From Qipengyuania sp. ABI-127-1 (lineage in GTDB: Bacteria > Pseudomonadota > Alphaproteobacteria > Sphingomonadales > Sphingomonadaceae), in contig JALJCR010000003.1 in NCBI GenBank assembly GCA_022953095.1, positions 402,687-466,686 on the forward strand: a DNA stretch of 64,000 bases, in the 5' to 3' direction. How positions within the stretch are numbered: the stretch's first letter is position 1; every line of letters begins with the position of its first letter. A program made the translations under genes and the position numbers. A model generated the notes under the pieces. It saw only the letters and a program-made list of their open reading frames with translations, searched no databases and was not told the DNA's origin. Shown piece by piece: positions 36,131 through 43,888 of the stretch.

Positions 36131-36286
36131 ATGCAATCATCACATGTCGACGCGCTCAAAGCCAAGCACGCCGGTCTCGAGGCCCGCCTGCACGAGGAGC
36201 AGACCCGACCGGCGCCCGACATCGCGATGATCCAGCAGATCAAGAAGCAAAAGCTCCTTATCAAGGAAGAACTCGCTTCCTGCTGA
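36131..36286 (+). CDS. DUF465-type very small helical protein
   Basis: 51 residues. The ATG at 36131 has a perfect AAGGAG seven bases upstream. LKAKHAGLEARLHEEQ and MIQQIKKQKLLIKEEL give the two helices of the DUF465 hairpin. A GC-rich hairpin follows the stop, so it is probably a single-gene transcript. Function unknown. Confidence 0.8.
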   Translation: MQSSHVDALKAKHAGLEARLHEEQTRPAPDIAMIQQIKKQKLLIKEELASC

Positions 36287-36298
36287 ACCTGATTGTCG

Positions 36299-36325
36299 GG
36301 AAGCGGGGCTACGGGTCCCGCTTCC
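36299..36325 (+). terminator. Hairpin terminator candidate after the small DUF465 gene
   Basis: GGAAGCGGG (36299-36307) pairs perfectly with CCCGCTTCC (36317-36325) around a nine-base loop, 12 bases after the stop. It is followed by GCCTTTCC rather than a clean T-run. Confidence 0.55.
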
Positions 36326-36357
36326 GCCTTTCCACGAATTTGCTATAGGCTGCGGCC

Positions 36358-38628
36358 ATGTCAGCCGCATCTTCAGCACGCCAGATACTCACCCGCCTGC
36401 ACGAGGTCATGGCCGGGCGCACTCATGCCCAGCACAAGCTCGACCGGGTGGTAGAGATCATTGCCGAGAGCCTGACGAGCGAAGTCTGCTCGATCTATCT
36501 GCTGCGCGAGGGCGCGCTGGAGCTTTACGCCACGCGGGGTCTCAATCCCGAAGCGGTCCACGTTACCCGCCTGGCTATCGGCGAGGGCCTGGCAGGCACG
36601 ATCGCGCAGAATATCGAAACGCTCAACCTGGCCGAGGCCAAGGCGCACCCCGACTTCGCCTATCGCCCGGAGACGGGCGAGGAAAAATTCCATTCCTTCG
36701 CCGGTGTGCCGATCGTCTACCGCGAACGGGCGGTCGGCGTGTTGTGCGTCCAGCACGTCGAACCACGCCGATACGAGGAAATCGAGATCGAAGCGCTGCA
36801 GACCACTGCCATGGTCCTGTCCGAACTTATCGCGCACAAGGAACTTGTCGACGAGGAAGGGCAGATCGATCTCGAAATCGCGCATATCGAGAACGACGTG
36901 TTGCAAGGATTGACCCTGGTAAAAGGCCTCGCGGCCGGGCAGGCGGTGTTCCACCAGCCACGCATCGAAATCGATCAGGTCGTGGCAGAGGATATCGAGG
37001 CCGAGCGCCAGCGTGTCTATCGCGCTTTCGACAAGATGCGCGACCAGATCGACGCGCTCGGCAAGGAGCCGGAATTCGGGAAGGGTGGCGAGCATGTCGA
37101 AGTGCTCGAAACCTACAAGATGTTCGCCTATGACGAAGGGTGGAGCCGCCGGATCAACGAGGCGATCGATAGCGGGTTGACGGCCGAGGCGGCGATCGAA
37201 CGCGTGCAGCAGCGCACCCGTATGCGGATGCGCGAGATCGACGACCCGTTGCTGGCCGACCGGATGCATGATCTGGAAGATCTGTCCAACCGCCTGCTTC
37301 GGATCGTATCCGGCCAGTTGGGTACTGCTGCGACGCAGGGTCTAAGACGCGATACGATCCTGTTCGCCCGTAATCTAGGCCCGGCCGAACTGCTCGAATA
37401 CGACCGGCGGCGGCTCAAGGGCGTGGTTCTCGAAGAGGGCTCGCTCACCGCCCATGTCGTTATCGTCGCCCGCGCGATGGGCGTGCCCGTACTGGGGCGG
37501 GTGTCCGGTATCCGCACCCGCGTCGCGGAAGGCGATGAGGTCATTCTCGATGCCGTCGAGGGCACCGTCACGCTGCGCCCGACGCAGCAGGTGATCGACG
37601 CCTTCGCAACGCGTTTCGCCAAAACGCGCGAGAAGCAGGCGACTTATGCCGAATTGCGCGATGTCGAACCTTTCACTCGCGATGGCACGCGCATCACGGT
37701 AATGATGAATGCAGGCCTGCGCGACGATATGAGCGCGCTGGCGATGAGCGGCGCGGATGGGGTGGGGTTATTTAGAACCGAGTTCCAGTTCCTCGTCTCC
37801 TCCACGCTTCCGCAGCGTGACCGTCAGTTGCGGCTTTACCGCGATGTGCTCGACGCCGCAGGGGGCAAGCCGGTTGTGTTCCGCACCGTCGATATCGGCG
37901 GGGACAAGGCAGTTCCCTATCTCGACAGCGCGGTGGGCGAGCGCGACGAGAATCCGGCCATGGGCTGGCGCGCCTTGCGCCTGTCGTTAGAGCGGGAAGG
38001 CCTGCTGAAGGCCCAGGCACGCGCATTGCTGGAAGCGGCCGGGGGCCGTTCGCTTTCGGTCATGTTCCCGATGGTGAGCGAGCCGTGGGAATTCGATGCC
38101 GGAAAGCAGGTTTTCGAAGACCAGCTCCGGTTCCTGCGCGAGCGGCGCAAGCTGGTGCCCGAAACGATCGAATATGGATGCATGCTCGAAGTGCCGGCGC
38201 TGGCCGATGTTCTCGACATTCTCGCACCCAAGCTCTCGTTCATTTCGGTCGGCACCAACGACCTCACGCAGTTCCTCTTTGCCGCCGACCGGGCCAATCC
38301 CAAGCTGGCCGAACGGTATGACTGGTTGAGCCCTGCCATTCTGCGCTTTCTGGCGCGCGTCGCACAATCGCTTGTGGGGCAGAATGTCAGGCTGGGCATA
38401 TGCGGCGAGATGGGCGGACGCAGGCTCGAGGCCCTGGCGCTTCTCGGCATCGGCTACCGGCGCCTTTCGATCACCCCGGCGGCGGTGGGGCCGATCAAGG
38501 AACTGGTCCGCAAAGTCGATCTCAATGAACTGACGCAGCAGATGACGCGCTGGCTGGCTACGCCGCCGGCTGATATGCGCGCGGAGCTTCAGCGCTGGGC
38601 AGTCCAACACGATATCGATCTCGACTGA
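36358..38628 (+). CDS. ptsP: PtsP, nitrogen-PTS phosphoenolpyruvate-protein phosphotransferase with GAF domain
   Basis: 756 residues. The N-terminal GAF domain (about 15-165) is followed by the PTS enzyme I N-domain, with active-site His366 in GSLTAHVVIVARAMG, and the PEP-binding barrel with GADGVGLFRTEFQF, VDIGGDKAVPYLD, SVGTNDLTQFLFAADR and the catalytic Cys in RLGICGEMGGRR. It transfers phosphate from PEP to NPr. This is the regulatory PTS that reports nitrogen status; ptsN and ptsO are not in the window. It heads a same-strand run with the HTH, TPR and tilS genes, though 141 bases separate it from the next. Confidence 0.94.
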   Translation: MSAASSARQILTRLHEVMAGRTHAQHKLDRVVEIIAESLTSEVCSIYLLREGALELYATRGLNPEAVHVTRLAIGEGLAGTIAQNIETLNLAEAKAHPDFAYRPETGEEKFHSFAGVPIVYRERAVGVLCVQHVEPRRYEEIEIEALQTTAMVLSELIAHKELVDEEGQIDLEIAHIENDVLQGLTLVKGLAAGQAVFHQPRIEIDQVVAEDIEAERQRVYRAFDKMRDQIDALGKEPEFGKGGEHVEVLETYKMFAYDEGWSRRINEAIDSGLTAEAAIERVQQRTRMRMREIDDPLLADRMHDLEDLSNRLLRIVSGQLGTAATQGLRRDTILFARNLGPAELLEYDRRRLKGVVLEEGSLTAHVVIVARAMGVPVLGRVSGIRTRVAEGDEVILDAVEGTVTLRPTQQVIDAFATRFAKTREKQATYAELRDVEPFTRDGTRITVMMNAGLRDDMSALAMSGADGVGLFRTEFQFLVSSTLPQRDRQLRLYRDVLDAAGGKPVVFRTVDIGGDKAVPYLDSAVGERDENPAMGWRALRLSLEREGLLKAQARALLEAAGGRSLSVMFPMVSEPWEFDAGKQVFEDQLRFLRERRKLVPETIEYGCMLEVPALADVLDILAPKLSFISVGTNDLTQFLFAADRANPKLAERYDWLSPAILRFLARVAQSLVGQNVRLGICGEMGGRRLEALALLGIGYRRLSITPAAVGPIKELVRKVDLNELTQQMTRWLATPPADMRAELQRWAVQHDIDLD

Positions 38629-38674
38629 TTTCGTCGCGAAACCGCCTCTCTTCGTCGGTACGCGTTTAATGTGT

Positions 38675-38680
38675 TATACT
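38675..38680 (+). promoter_or_regulatory. Possible -10 element upstream of the RodZ-like gene
   Basis: TATACT in a locally AT-rich patch (TTTAATGTGTTATACT) within the 141-base gap before the HTH gene. No convincing -35 was found at standard spacing, so this is tentative. Confidence 0.3.
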
Positions 38681-38769
38681 GCGATCTTGACAGAAGGTCG
38701 GCCGTGTCGCTTGTCCGCTGTCAAGACCAGGCGCGGGGAAACCGCGGGATCGCATTATTCGGGGATCGC

Positions 38770-39600
38770 ATGAGCGAGGAAGACAATCACGAGCAGGAAC
38801 AGCGGGAAGAACCCGATCGGGTTGGCGCAAGACTGAGGCGCGCACGCGAAGCGGCGGGACTGGATATCGCCCAGGTGGCGGCGGAAACCCGTATTCCCCA
38901 GCGGCATCTGCTGACGATCGAGAATGGGTCGCTGGCCGATCTGCCGGCGCGCACCTATGCGGTTGGATTTTCGCGCACCTATGCGCGTCTGGTCGGGCTC
39001 GACGAGCGTGAAATCGTCGAACAGGTCCGCGAGGAATTGGCGGAAGGCGACGAGAACGGCGTCGGCCCGGCCAAGTTCGAACCCGGCGATCCCGCCCGTG
39101 TGCCGGGGCGTGGTCTTGCATGGTTCGCACTGTTCGCCGCAGTGCTTTTATTGGGCGGGATATACGCCTTCTATAACAGCTATTTCGCCCCGGGACTGGG
39201 GCCTGCTCCGCTGAGCCAGCCGCAGGAACAGGTAGCCCTCGGCTCGCAAGACGAGGGTGAGGCTTCGCAGCGCCCCGAAACCCCTGCCGCGTCCGGGCCG
39301 GTGGTGTTTACCAGCGAGATGGATGGCACATGGGTCAAGTTCTACGATGCCAATGGTGAACGCCTATACGAAGCGCAGATGGCGGAGGGTGACAGTTTCA
39401 CAGTGCCCCCGGACGCCGAAGGGCCGCAGGTCTGGACCGGCCGACCCTATGCCCTGGCGATAACGATCGGCGGACGCCCGGTTCGCAAACTCTCCGAAGA
39501 AGACGAGATTATCAAGGACGTGCCGATAACGGCGGAAGCGCTGCTGGCGCGGACCGATGATCGAGCCGCGCCTGAAACCGACAGCAGTAGCGGCGGCTGA
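38770..39600 (+). CDS. RodZ-like helix-turn-helix membrane protein (DUF4115)
   Basis: 276 residues from the ATG at 38770; the upstream frame has no family similarity. A cytoplasmic Xre-type HTH (LRRAREAAGLDIAQVAAETR, about 19-85) is followed by one membrane helix (GLAWFALFAAVLLLGGIYAF, about 115-134), a flexible linker, and a C-terminal DUF4115 beta domain (WVKFYDANGERLYEAQM, about 190-250). This is the architecture of RodZ, which links MreB to the envelope; whether it serves that function here is inference. Confidence 0.87.
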   Translation: MSEEDNHEQEQREEPDRVGARLRRAREAAGLDIAQVAAETRIPQRHLLTIENGSLADLPARTYAVGFSRTYARLVGLDEREIVEQVREELAEGDENGVGPAKFEPGDPARVPGRGLAWFALFAAVLLLGGIYAFYNSYFAPGLGPAPLSQPQEQVALGSQDEGEASQRPETPAASGPVVFTSEMDGTWVKFYDANGERLYEAQMAEGDSFTVPPDAEGPQVWTGRPYALAITIGGRPVRKLSEEDEIIKDVPITAEALLARTDDRAAPETDSSSGG

Positions 39601-39709
39601 TCGCACCATCCCCCCCCGGAAGGGGATAAGCCTGCTTCATGGCCTCGACAGATTCGCGAGGCTAGGGCACTCTCGCAACATACGGATATCCCACGAGGAG
39701 CCTCCCCCG

Positions 39710-40615
39710 ATGACGTTCGGATCCTTCGCCCGCAACCTGTCCTTTCTCGGAGCGGGGTTTGCCCTGCTCGCCACTTCAACGCCGGCGCTGCCGCAGGATG
39801 GCAATGACGAGGCGCGCCTGCGGCGCCTCGAAGCCGAAGTGCGGGCCTTGCAGCGCAAGGTTTTTCCTGGCGGGGACGGGCGCTTCTTCGAACCCGAGAT
39901 CAGCGCGCAGCCCTCGGTGCGGTCGACCGTGTCGGGGTCCTCGACCACGGCGGTGACCGATATCCTCGCCCGGCTCGATGCGCTTGAGGCGCAGCTTCAG
40001 CGCCAGACCGCGCAGAACGAGGAGAATGCGAATACAATCCGCTTGCTTACCGAGCGGATCGATGCGCTGGAAGGCGGCGGTGTCGGCAATCCGGAACCGG
40101 TCGCGGTTACTACGGGTGGGGGCGAGGAAGCACCCGGCGCATCGCGCTCGCTGGCGGCGGAGGCTTCCGGCCCGAGCGACGAGCGGCTTGCCGCAGTCCA
40201 GTCGATCGCCAAGCCCCAGACCGACGATCCGGCGGACGATGAATATTCCTATGGTTATCGTCTCTGGAATGCGGGCTTCTATCCCGAGGCGCAGCAGCAG
40301 CTTACGCTGTTCGTCGAGCAGAATCCCGAGCATTGGCGCACGACCTACGGGCGCAACCTTCTGGGCCGGGCCTATCTGGACGATGGCAAGGCAAAGGAAG
40401 CCGCCCCCTGGTTCCTCAAGAATTACCAGGAAGACAAAACCGGGGCGCGGGCGGGCGACAGCCTGCTTTATCTTGCCGAGGCGATGATTGCGCTCGACGA
40501 TACCCGCCGGGCCTGCATCGCCTTGGCCGAATTTTCCGAGACCTATCCGGCGCTCGCAGCGGGCCGTCTACAAGGCCAGTACGAGGCCAATCGCGCCAAG
40601 GTGAACTGCAATTGA
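39710..40615 (+). CDS. CpoB/YbgF-like periplasmic TPR protein
   Basis: 301 residues from the ATG at 39710, with GAGGAG upstream. A signal peptide (FLGAGFALLATSTPALPQ) is followed by two coiled-coil stretches (RLRRLEAEVRALQRKVF; ILARLDALEAQLQRQ) and a C-terminal TPR region (EYSYGYRLWNAGFYPEAQQQ onward). CpoB coordinates outer-membrane constriction with the Tol-Pal system; tol and pal genes are not next to it here. The end of the gene overlaps the proposed tilS start by five bases. Confidence 0.87.
   Translation: MTFGSFARNLSFLGAGFALLATSTPALPQDGNDEARLRRLEAEVRALQRKVFPGGDGRFFEPEISAQPSVRSTVSGSSTTAVTDILARLDALEAQLQRQTAQNEENANTIRLLTERIDALEGGGVGNPEPVAVTTGGGEEAPGASRSLAAEASGPSDERLAAVQSIAKPQTDDPADDEYSYGYRLWNAGFYPEAQQQLTLFVEQNPEHWRTTYGRNLLGRAYLDDGKAKEAAPWFLKNYQEDKTGARAGDSLLYLAEAMIALDDTRRACIALAEFSETYPALAAGRLQGQYEANRAKVNCN
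40597..40611 (+). promoter_or_regulatory. tilS: Ribosome-binding site deciding the tilS start
   Basis: AAGGTGA (40598-40604), matching the anti-Shine-Dalgarno through AGGTGA, lies six bases before an ATT codon at 40611. It is the only well-placed ribosome-binding site between the in-frame stop at 40602 and the P-loop codons of tilS. Confidence 0.5.
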
Positions 40616-41555
40616 CGAGCGGTTAGACGAAGCTGTTCTCGCGCGGTTCGAAGCCGGTTTTCGCGCGCACAGGCCCAATGGCACGCTCGGGCTGGCGGTA
40701 TCGGGCGGGGCGGACAGTATGGCGCTGCTGGTTCTCGCCCACGCCCTGTTCGACCGCATGATCGAGGTTGCAACGGTCGATCATGGCCTGCGGCCCGAAG
40801 CCGGTGAGGAATGCGCGCTCGTGGCCCGCGTGTGTGAGGAGCGGGGCATCGCTTGCCGTATCCTCAAGGTTACAGTGGCCGAGGGGAACCTGCAGGACCG
40901 CGCGCGCTCCGCCCGCTATGCCGGGCTTGGCGAGTGGGCTCGCGATCGGCAACTGGCGGCCATTGCCACCGCGCACCATGCCGACGATCAGGCCGAAACG
41001 CTGCTGATGCGGCTCAACAGAGGCAGCGGGCTGGCTGGTCTGGCCGGAATTCGCTCATCGACGATGATCGAGGGATGTCCCGTTCCCGTGGTCCGCCCCC
41101 TGTTGCAGTTCCGCAGGGAGGAACTGCGCGCCATCCTGCGCGCGACAGGCACCCCTTTCGCCGACGATCCCAGCAACCGCGACGAGAGCTTCGAGCGCGT
41201 GAGGATAAGGCGCGAACTCGAAAAGGCGGACTGGATCGACCCGCTCGCCCTAGCACGCTCCGCTGCCCATCTCGAAGAAGCCGAGCGCGCCCTTGCGTCG
41301 ATTGCGGATCAGTTGTGGGATAGCGAAGCCACAGTGACCGACGGACATATTGCCGTACCGATCGCGGATTCGATCGATGTGTCATCCCGCCTCGTGGCAC
41401 GCGCCATTGCGGGCTTCGGACAAACCGTGTCGCGTGGGGAGGTCGCCGGCTTCCTCAAAACCCTCGACAGACGCGGCAATATTGCCGGTGTATTGATCGA
41501 GAAACAGCAGGATGTGTACGCCTGCTCGCCCGAGCCGCCGCGCCGGTCGGGTTGA
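40611..41555 (+). CDS. tilS: tRNA(Ile)-lysidine synthase TilS, apparently starting at ATT
   Basis: About 314 residues. It converts C34 of tRNA-Ile2 to lysidine, essential for AUA decoding. The PP-loop GLAVSGGADSMALL, HHADDQAETLLMRLNRGSG and DPSNRDESFERVRIR are clear. The first ATG (40719) lies after the SGGADS nucleotide-binding loop, so a start there would destroy the enzyme. An in-frame TGA at 40602 limits the start to a short stretch containing no ATG, GTG or TTG. The ATT at 40611, with AAGGTGA upstream and an ATTGA overlap with the CpoB-like stop, is the best candidate. The C-terminal region is short compared with long TilS forms. ftsH, a frequent neighbour, is absent. Confidence 0.82.
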   Translation: MDERLDEAVLARFEAGFRAHRPNGTLGLAVSGGADSMALLVLAHALFDRMIEVATVDHGLRPEAGEECALVARVCEERGIACRILKVTVAEGNLQDRARSARYAGLGEWARDRQLAAIATAHHADDQAETLLMRLNRGSGLAGLAGIRSSTMIEGCPVPVVRPLLQFRREELRAILRATGTPFADDPSNRDESFERVRIRRELEKADWIDPLALARSAAHLEEAERALASIADQLWDSEATVTDGHIAVPIADSIDVSSRLVARAIAGFGQTVSRGEVAGFLKTLDRRGNIAGVLIEKQQDVYACSPEPPRRSG

Positions 41556-41561
41556 GCGCGA

Positions 41562-42218
41562 TCAGATGATGCTATCGCCCATACCCATCCGCTTGCCATC
41601 GGTAATGACGACACGATCGCCCTCTTTGGCGATGGCGAACAGGCGCTTCGCAATATCGTCGGGAACGCCGATACAACCATGGCTGGCATACCCGTTTTCC
41701 ACTTCGCTCCCCCCGTGGATCGCAATCCCGTCATTGGTCAGGAACATGCTCCAGGGCATCGGCGCATTGCCGTATTTCTCCGAAACATTATGCCTCTGCT
41801 TCCACAGGATCGGAAAGACGCCGGTGGGGGTCGGGTGTTGATCGGTACCCAGCATGACCGCCGCGGCGCCGATCTCGTATCCGCCCCGGAATATCGAAAT
41901 CACACGGGCCTGGAGATCGACCGTGACCAGTAGCGGGCCGTCCGGAACGCCCTCATCGTCCCAATGCCATTCGCCATACTTTATCGGCCCTTCGATCGGC
42001 AGGACGCGGCGAACCGTATAAAGCCGCTTGGCATCGGCTGCGGCCTTCGCCGCGATCGCGCCGTGGGCGAAAACCGGTTGCGACACGGGCGTCGGGGTTT
42101 CGATGGCGGGCTCGGACATGTCGTTTTCCGCCGTTGCGCGGCCACCGATGGCGATGCCTGCAAGCACCAGCGCCGCTGCCACGGTTCCGCCACCAATCCA
42201 TTTCAGAATCACGTCCAT
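41562..42218 (-). CDS. L,D-transpeptidase (YkuD) family protein
   Basis: 218 residues from the ATG at 42218. It has an N-terminal membrane anchor or signal (VILKWIGGGTVAAALVLAGI). The catalytic domain has IAIHGGSEVENGYASHGCIG: the His and Cys of the YkuD site are present, but the Arg/Asn usually following HGCI is Gly. Members cross-link peptidoglycan stem peptides in the periplasm; other YkuD proteins have different roles, so the substrate is open. It converges on tilS with six bases between stops. Confidence 0.85.
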   Translation of the reverse strand: MDVILKWIGGGTVAAALVLAGIAIGGRATAENDMSEPAIETPTPVSQPVFAHGAIAAKAAADAKRLYTVRRVLPIEGPIKYGEWHWDDEGVPDGPLLVTVDLQARVISIFRGGYEIGAAAVMLGTDQHPTPTGVFPILWKQRHNVSEKYGNAPMPWSMFLTNDGIAIHGGSEVENGYASHGCIGVPDDIAKRLFAIAKEGDRVVITDGKRMGMGDSII

Positions 42219-42302
42219 GCGTCCAATATGCGCCTGCAATGGTGAATTTTCCAGTTTCACCTTGGAAACCGTCTCGAACCGGCACCGTTCGGACGACGGG
42301 AG

Positions 42303-42914
42303 CTAACCGGCCAGAGCGGCAGCTTCCCGCGCCAGCGCTTCGACGTTTTTTTCGTTCACCGGCCCGCGAGGGGCGACCCAGCTACCCCCGACGCACAAGA
42401 CCGGATCGAAAGCCAGCCAGTCACCCGCATTGGCGAGCGATATGCCGCCGGTAGGGCAGAAGCGGCACTGGCCGAAGGGCGCCGCAAGAGCTTTCAAGGC
42501 GGGCAAACCGCCAGCTGCCATTGCCGGAAAGAACTTGAAATGGGTCAGCCCTAGGTCGAGCCCGCGCATGATGTCGCCTGCATTCGCGATGCCAGGCAGA
42601 AACGGAATGCCTTCGCGAATGGCCGCCTTGCCAAGCGGTTCGGTAAGGCCTGGTGAGACGATGAACTGGCTTCCCGCATCGATTGCATCGGCCAGCTCGC
42701 ACTGATTGGTCACTGTTCCAGCCCCGACTATCGCGCCGTCGACTTCGCTCATAACGCGGATCGCGTCGAGGGCCACCGGGGTACGCAGCGTGACTTCGAG
42801 CACCGGCAGGCCGCCCGCCACCAAGGCGCGGGCCAGCGGCCGCGCATGCTCCACCTCGTCCACCACGATGACCGGGATTACCGGGGCGGTCTGCATGATA
42901 TCCGCGATGGTCAT
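42303..42914 (-). CDS. eda: 2-dehydro-3-deoxyphosphogluconate aldolase
   Basis: 203 residues. It cleaves KDPG to pyruvate and glyceraldehyde 3-phosphate, the last step of the Entner-Doudoroff pathway. The class I aldolase barrel shows [14 protein letters not shown] (Glu/Arg), VGAGTV, FIVSPG, the Schiff-base Lys in LTHFKFFPA and FCPTGGIS. Last gene of zwf-edd-glk-eda, overlapping glk by four bases. Confidence 0.95.
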   Translation of the reverse strand: MTIADIMQTAPVIPVIVVDEVEHARPLARALVAGGLPVLEVTLRTPVALDAIRVMSEVDGAIVGAGTVTNQCELADAIDAGSQFIVSPGLTEPLGKAAIREGIPFLPGIANAGDIMRGLDLGLTHFKFFPAMAAGGLPALKALAAPFGQCRFCPTGGISLANAGDWLAFDPVLCVGGSWVAPRGPVNEKNVEALAREAAALAG

Positions 42915-43888
42915 CGATGCTCCCTTACGAAGGCCGCTGCGGCACCGAACAGGCCCGGTTGCGGGTGGGTGATAAGTTTGACGGGGATCGAGGCCATCAG
43001 TTCCCGGAAACGCCCCTTGGCCTTGAACCTTTCGGCAAAGCCCGATCTGAGCAGCGTTTCCCGGATCCGGTAACCGAGCCCCCCGGCGATTACGACGCCG
43101 CCGAAACCACCCTGGGCAAGCGCAATGTCGCCCGCGACGCTGCCGAGCGACATGCAGAAGCGATCCACAGCCGCTGCGGCAAGACTGTCACTGCCATCCT
43201 GTCCGCGCGTCCAGATGGCAATGTCGTCTTCCTCGGCGACAGGCTTGCCCTCTATCGCGGCAAGCGTCTGATAAATGTCCGATATGGCCGGCCCTGCCAC
43301 GACCCGCTCCACCGATACGCGCGTGTGGCGCTTGCGCAGGCGTGCAAGAATCGCGTCGTCGATCTGATCGAGCGGGGCAAAGTCGATATGACCGCCTTCG
43401 GTGGCGGATACGCGGTAAGTCCCGTCCGTTTCGCGATAGAGGTGCGCAACCCCTAGGCCGGTACCGGGGCCAATCACGCTGAGGCGGCCAGTCGGGGCAA
43501 GAGGTCTGTCGGGGCCGGTCAGATGGATGAACTGGTCTTCGCCGACCCGTGCGACGGTATGCGCTACCGCTTCGAAATCGTTGACAATGCAGTATCGTTC
43601 GACACCCAGCTTCTCTTTCAAAACGGCTGGGCGGATGATCCATGGATTGTTGGTAAAACGGATGATATCATCGCTGACTTGGCCCGCGATGGCCATCGCA
43701 ACGCGGGGCGGGAGGGTGCCCCCGATCCGTTCACGGAAACTCTCCCATGCGGTCTGAAAACTCGCATGATCCTTTGTCCGAAGCGTTTCGGGATCGCTCA
43801 GCGCAATCCTGCCGTCATCCTTTGCGGTGGCTATGGCGAAACGCGCATGGGTGCCGCCGATATCGACGGTGACGATCTCCATGCTCAC
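42911..43888 (-). CDS. glk: Glucokinase
   Basis: 325 residues. Phosphorylates glucose with ATP. Motifs of the bacterial Glk (ROK-distinct) family: [13 protein letters not shown] (ATP phosphate loop), [19 protein letters not shown] with catalytic Asp, [11 protein letters not shown] and [12 protein letters not shown]. Overlaps edd upstream and eda downstream by four bases each, so stoichiometric coupling with the pathway enzymes is likely. Confidence 0.95.
   Translation of the reverse strand: MSMEIVTVDIGGTHARFAIATAKDDGRIALSDPETLRTKDHASFQTAWESFRERIGGTLPPRVAMAIAGQVSDDIIRFTNNPWIIRPAVLKEKLGVERYCIVNDFEAVAHTVARVGEDQFIHLTGPDRPLAPTGRLSVIGPGTGLGVAHLYRETDGTYRVSATEGGHIDFAPLDQIDDAILARLRKRHTRVSVERVVAGPAISDIYQTLAAIEGKPVAEEDDIAIWTRGQDGSDSLAAAAVDRFCMSLGSVAGDIALAQGGFGGVVIAGGLGYRIRETLLRSGFAERFKAKGRFRELMASIPVKLITHPQPGLFGAAAAFVREHR

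Noticed and set aside
38694..38699. TTGACA as a -35 box
   Set aside because: No -10 element lies at suitable spacing downstream; the nearby TATACT is upstream of it.
40611..40719. Frameshift or sequencing error at the start of tilS
   Set aside because: Considered because no standard start exists, but the frame from 40611 is uninterrupted, encodes the expected N-terminus and has a well-placed ribosome-binding site, so an AUU start explains the data without an error. Not excluded absolutely.
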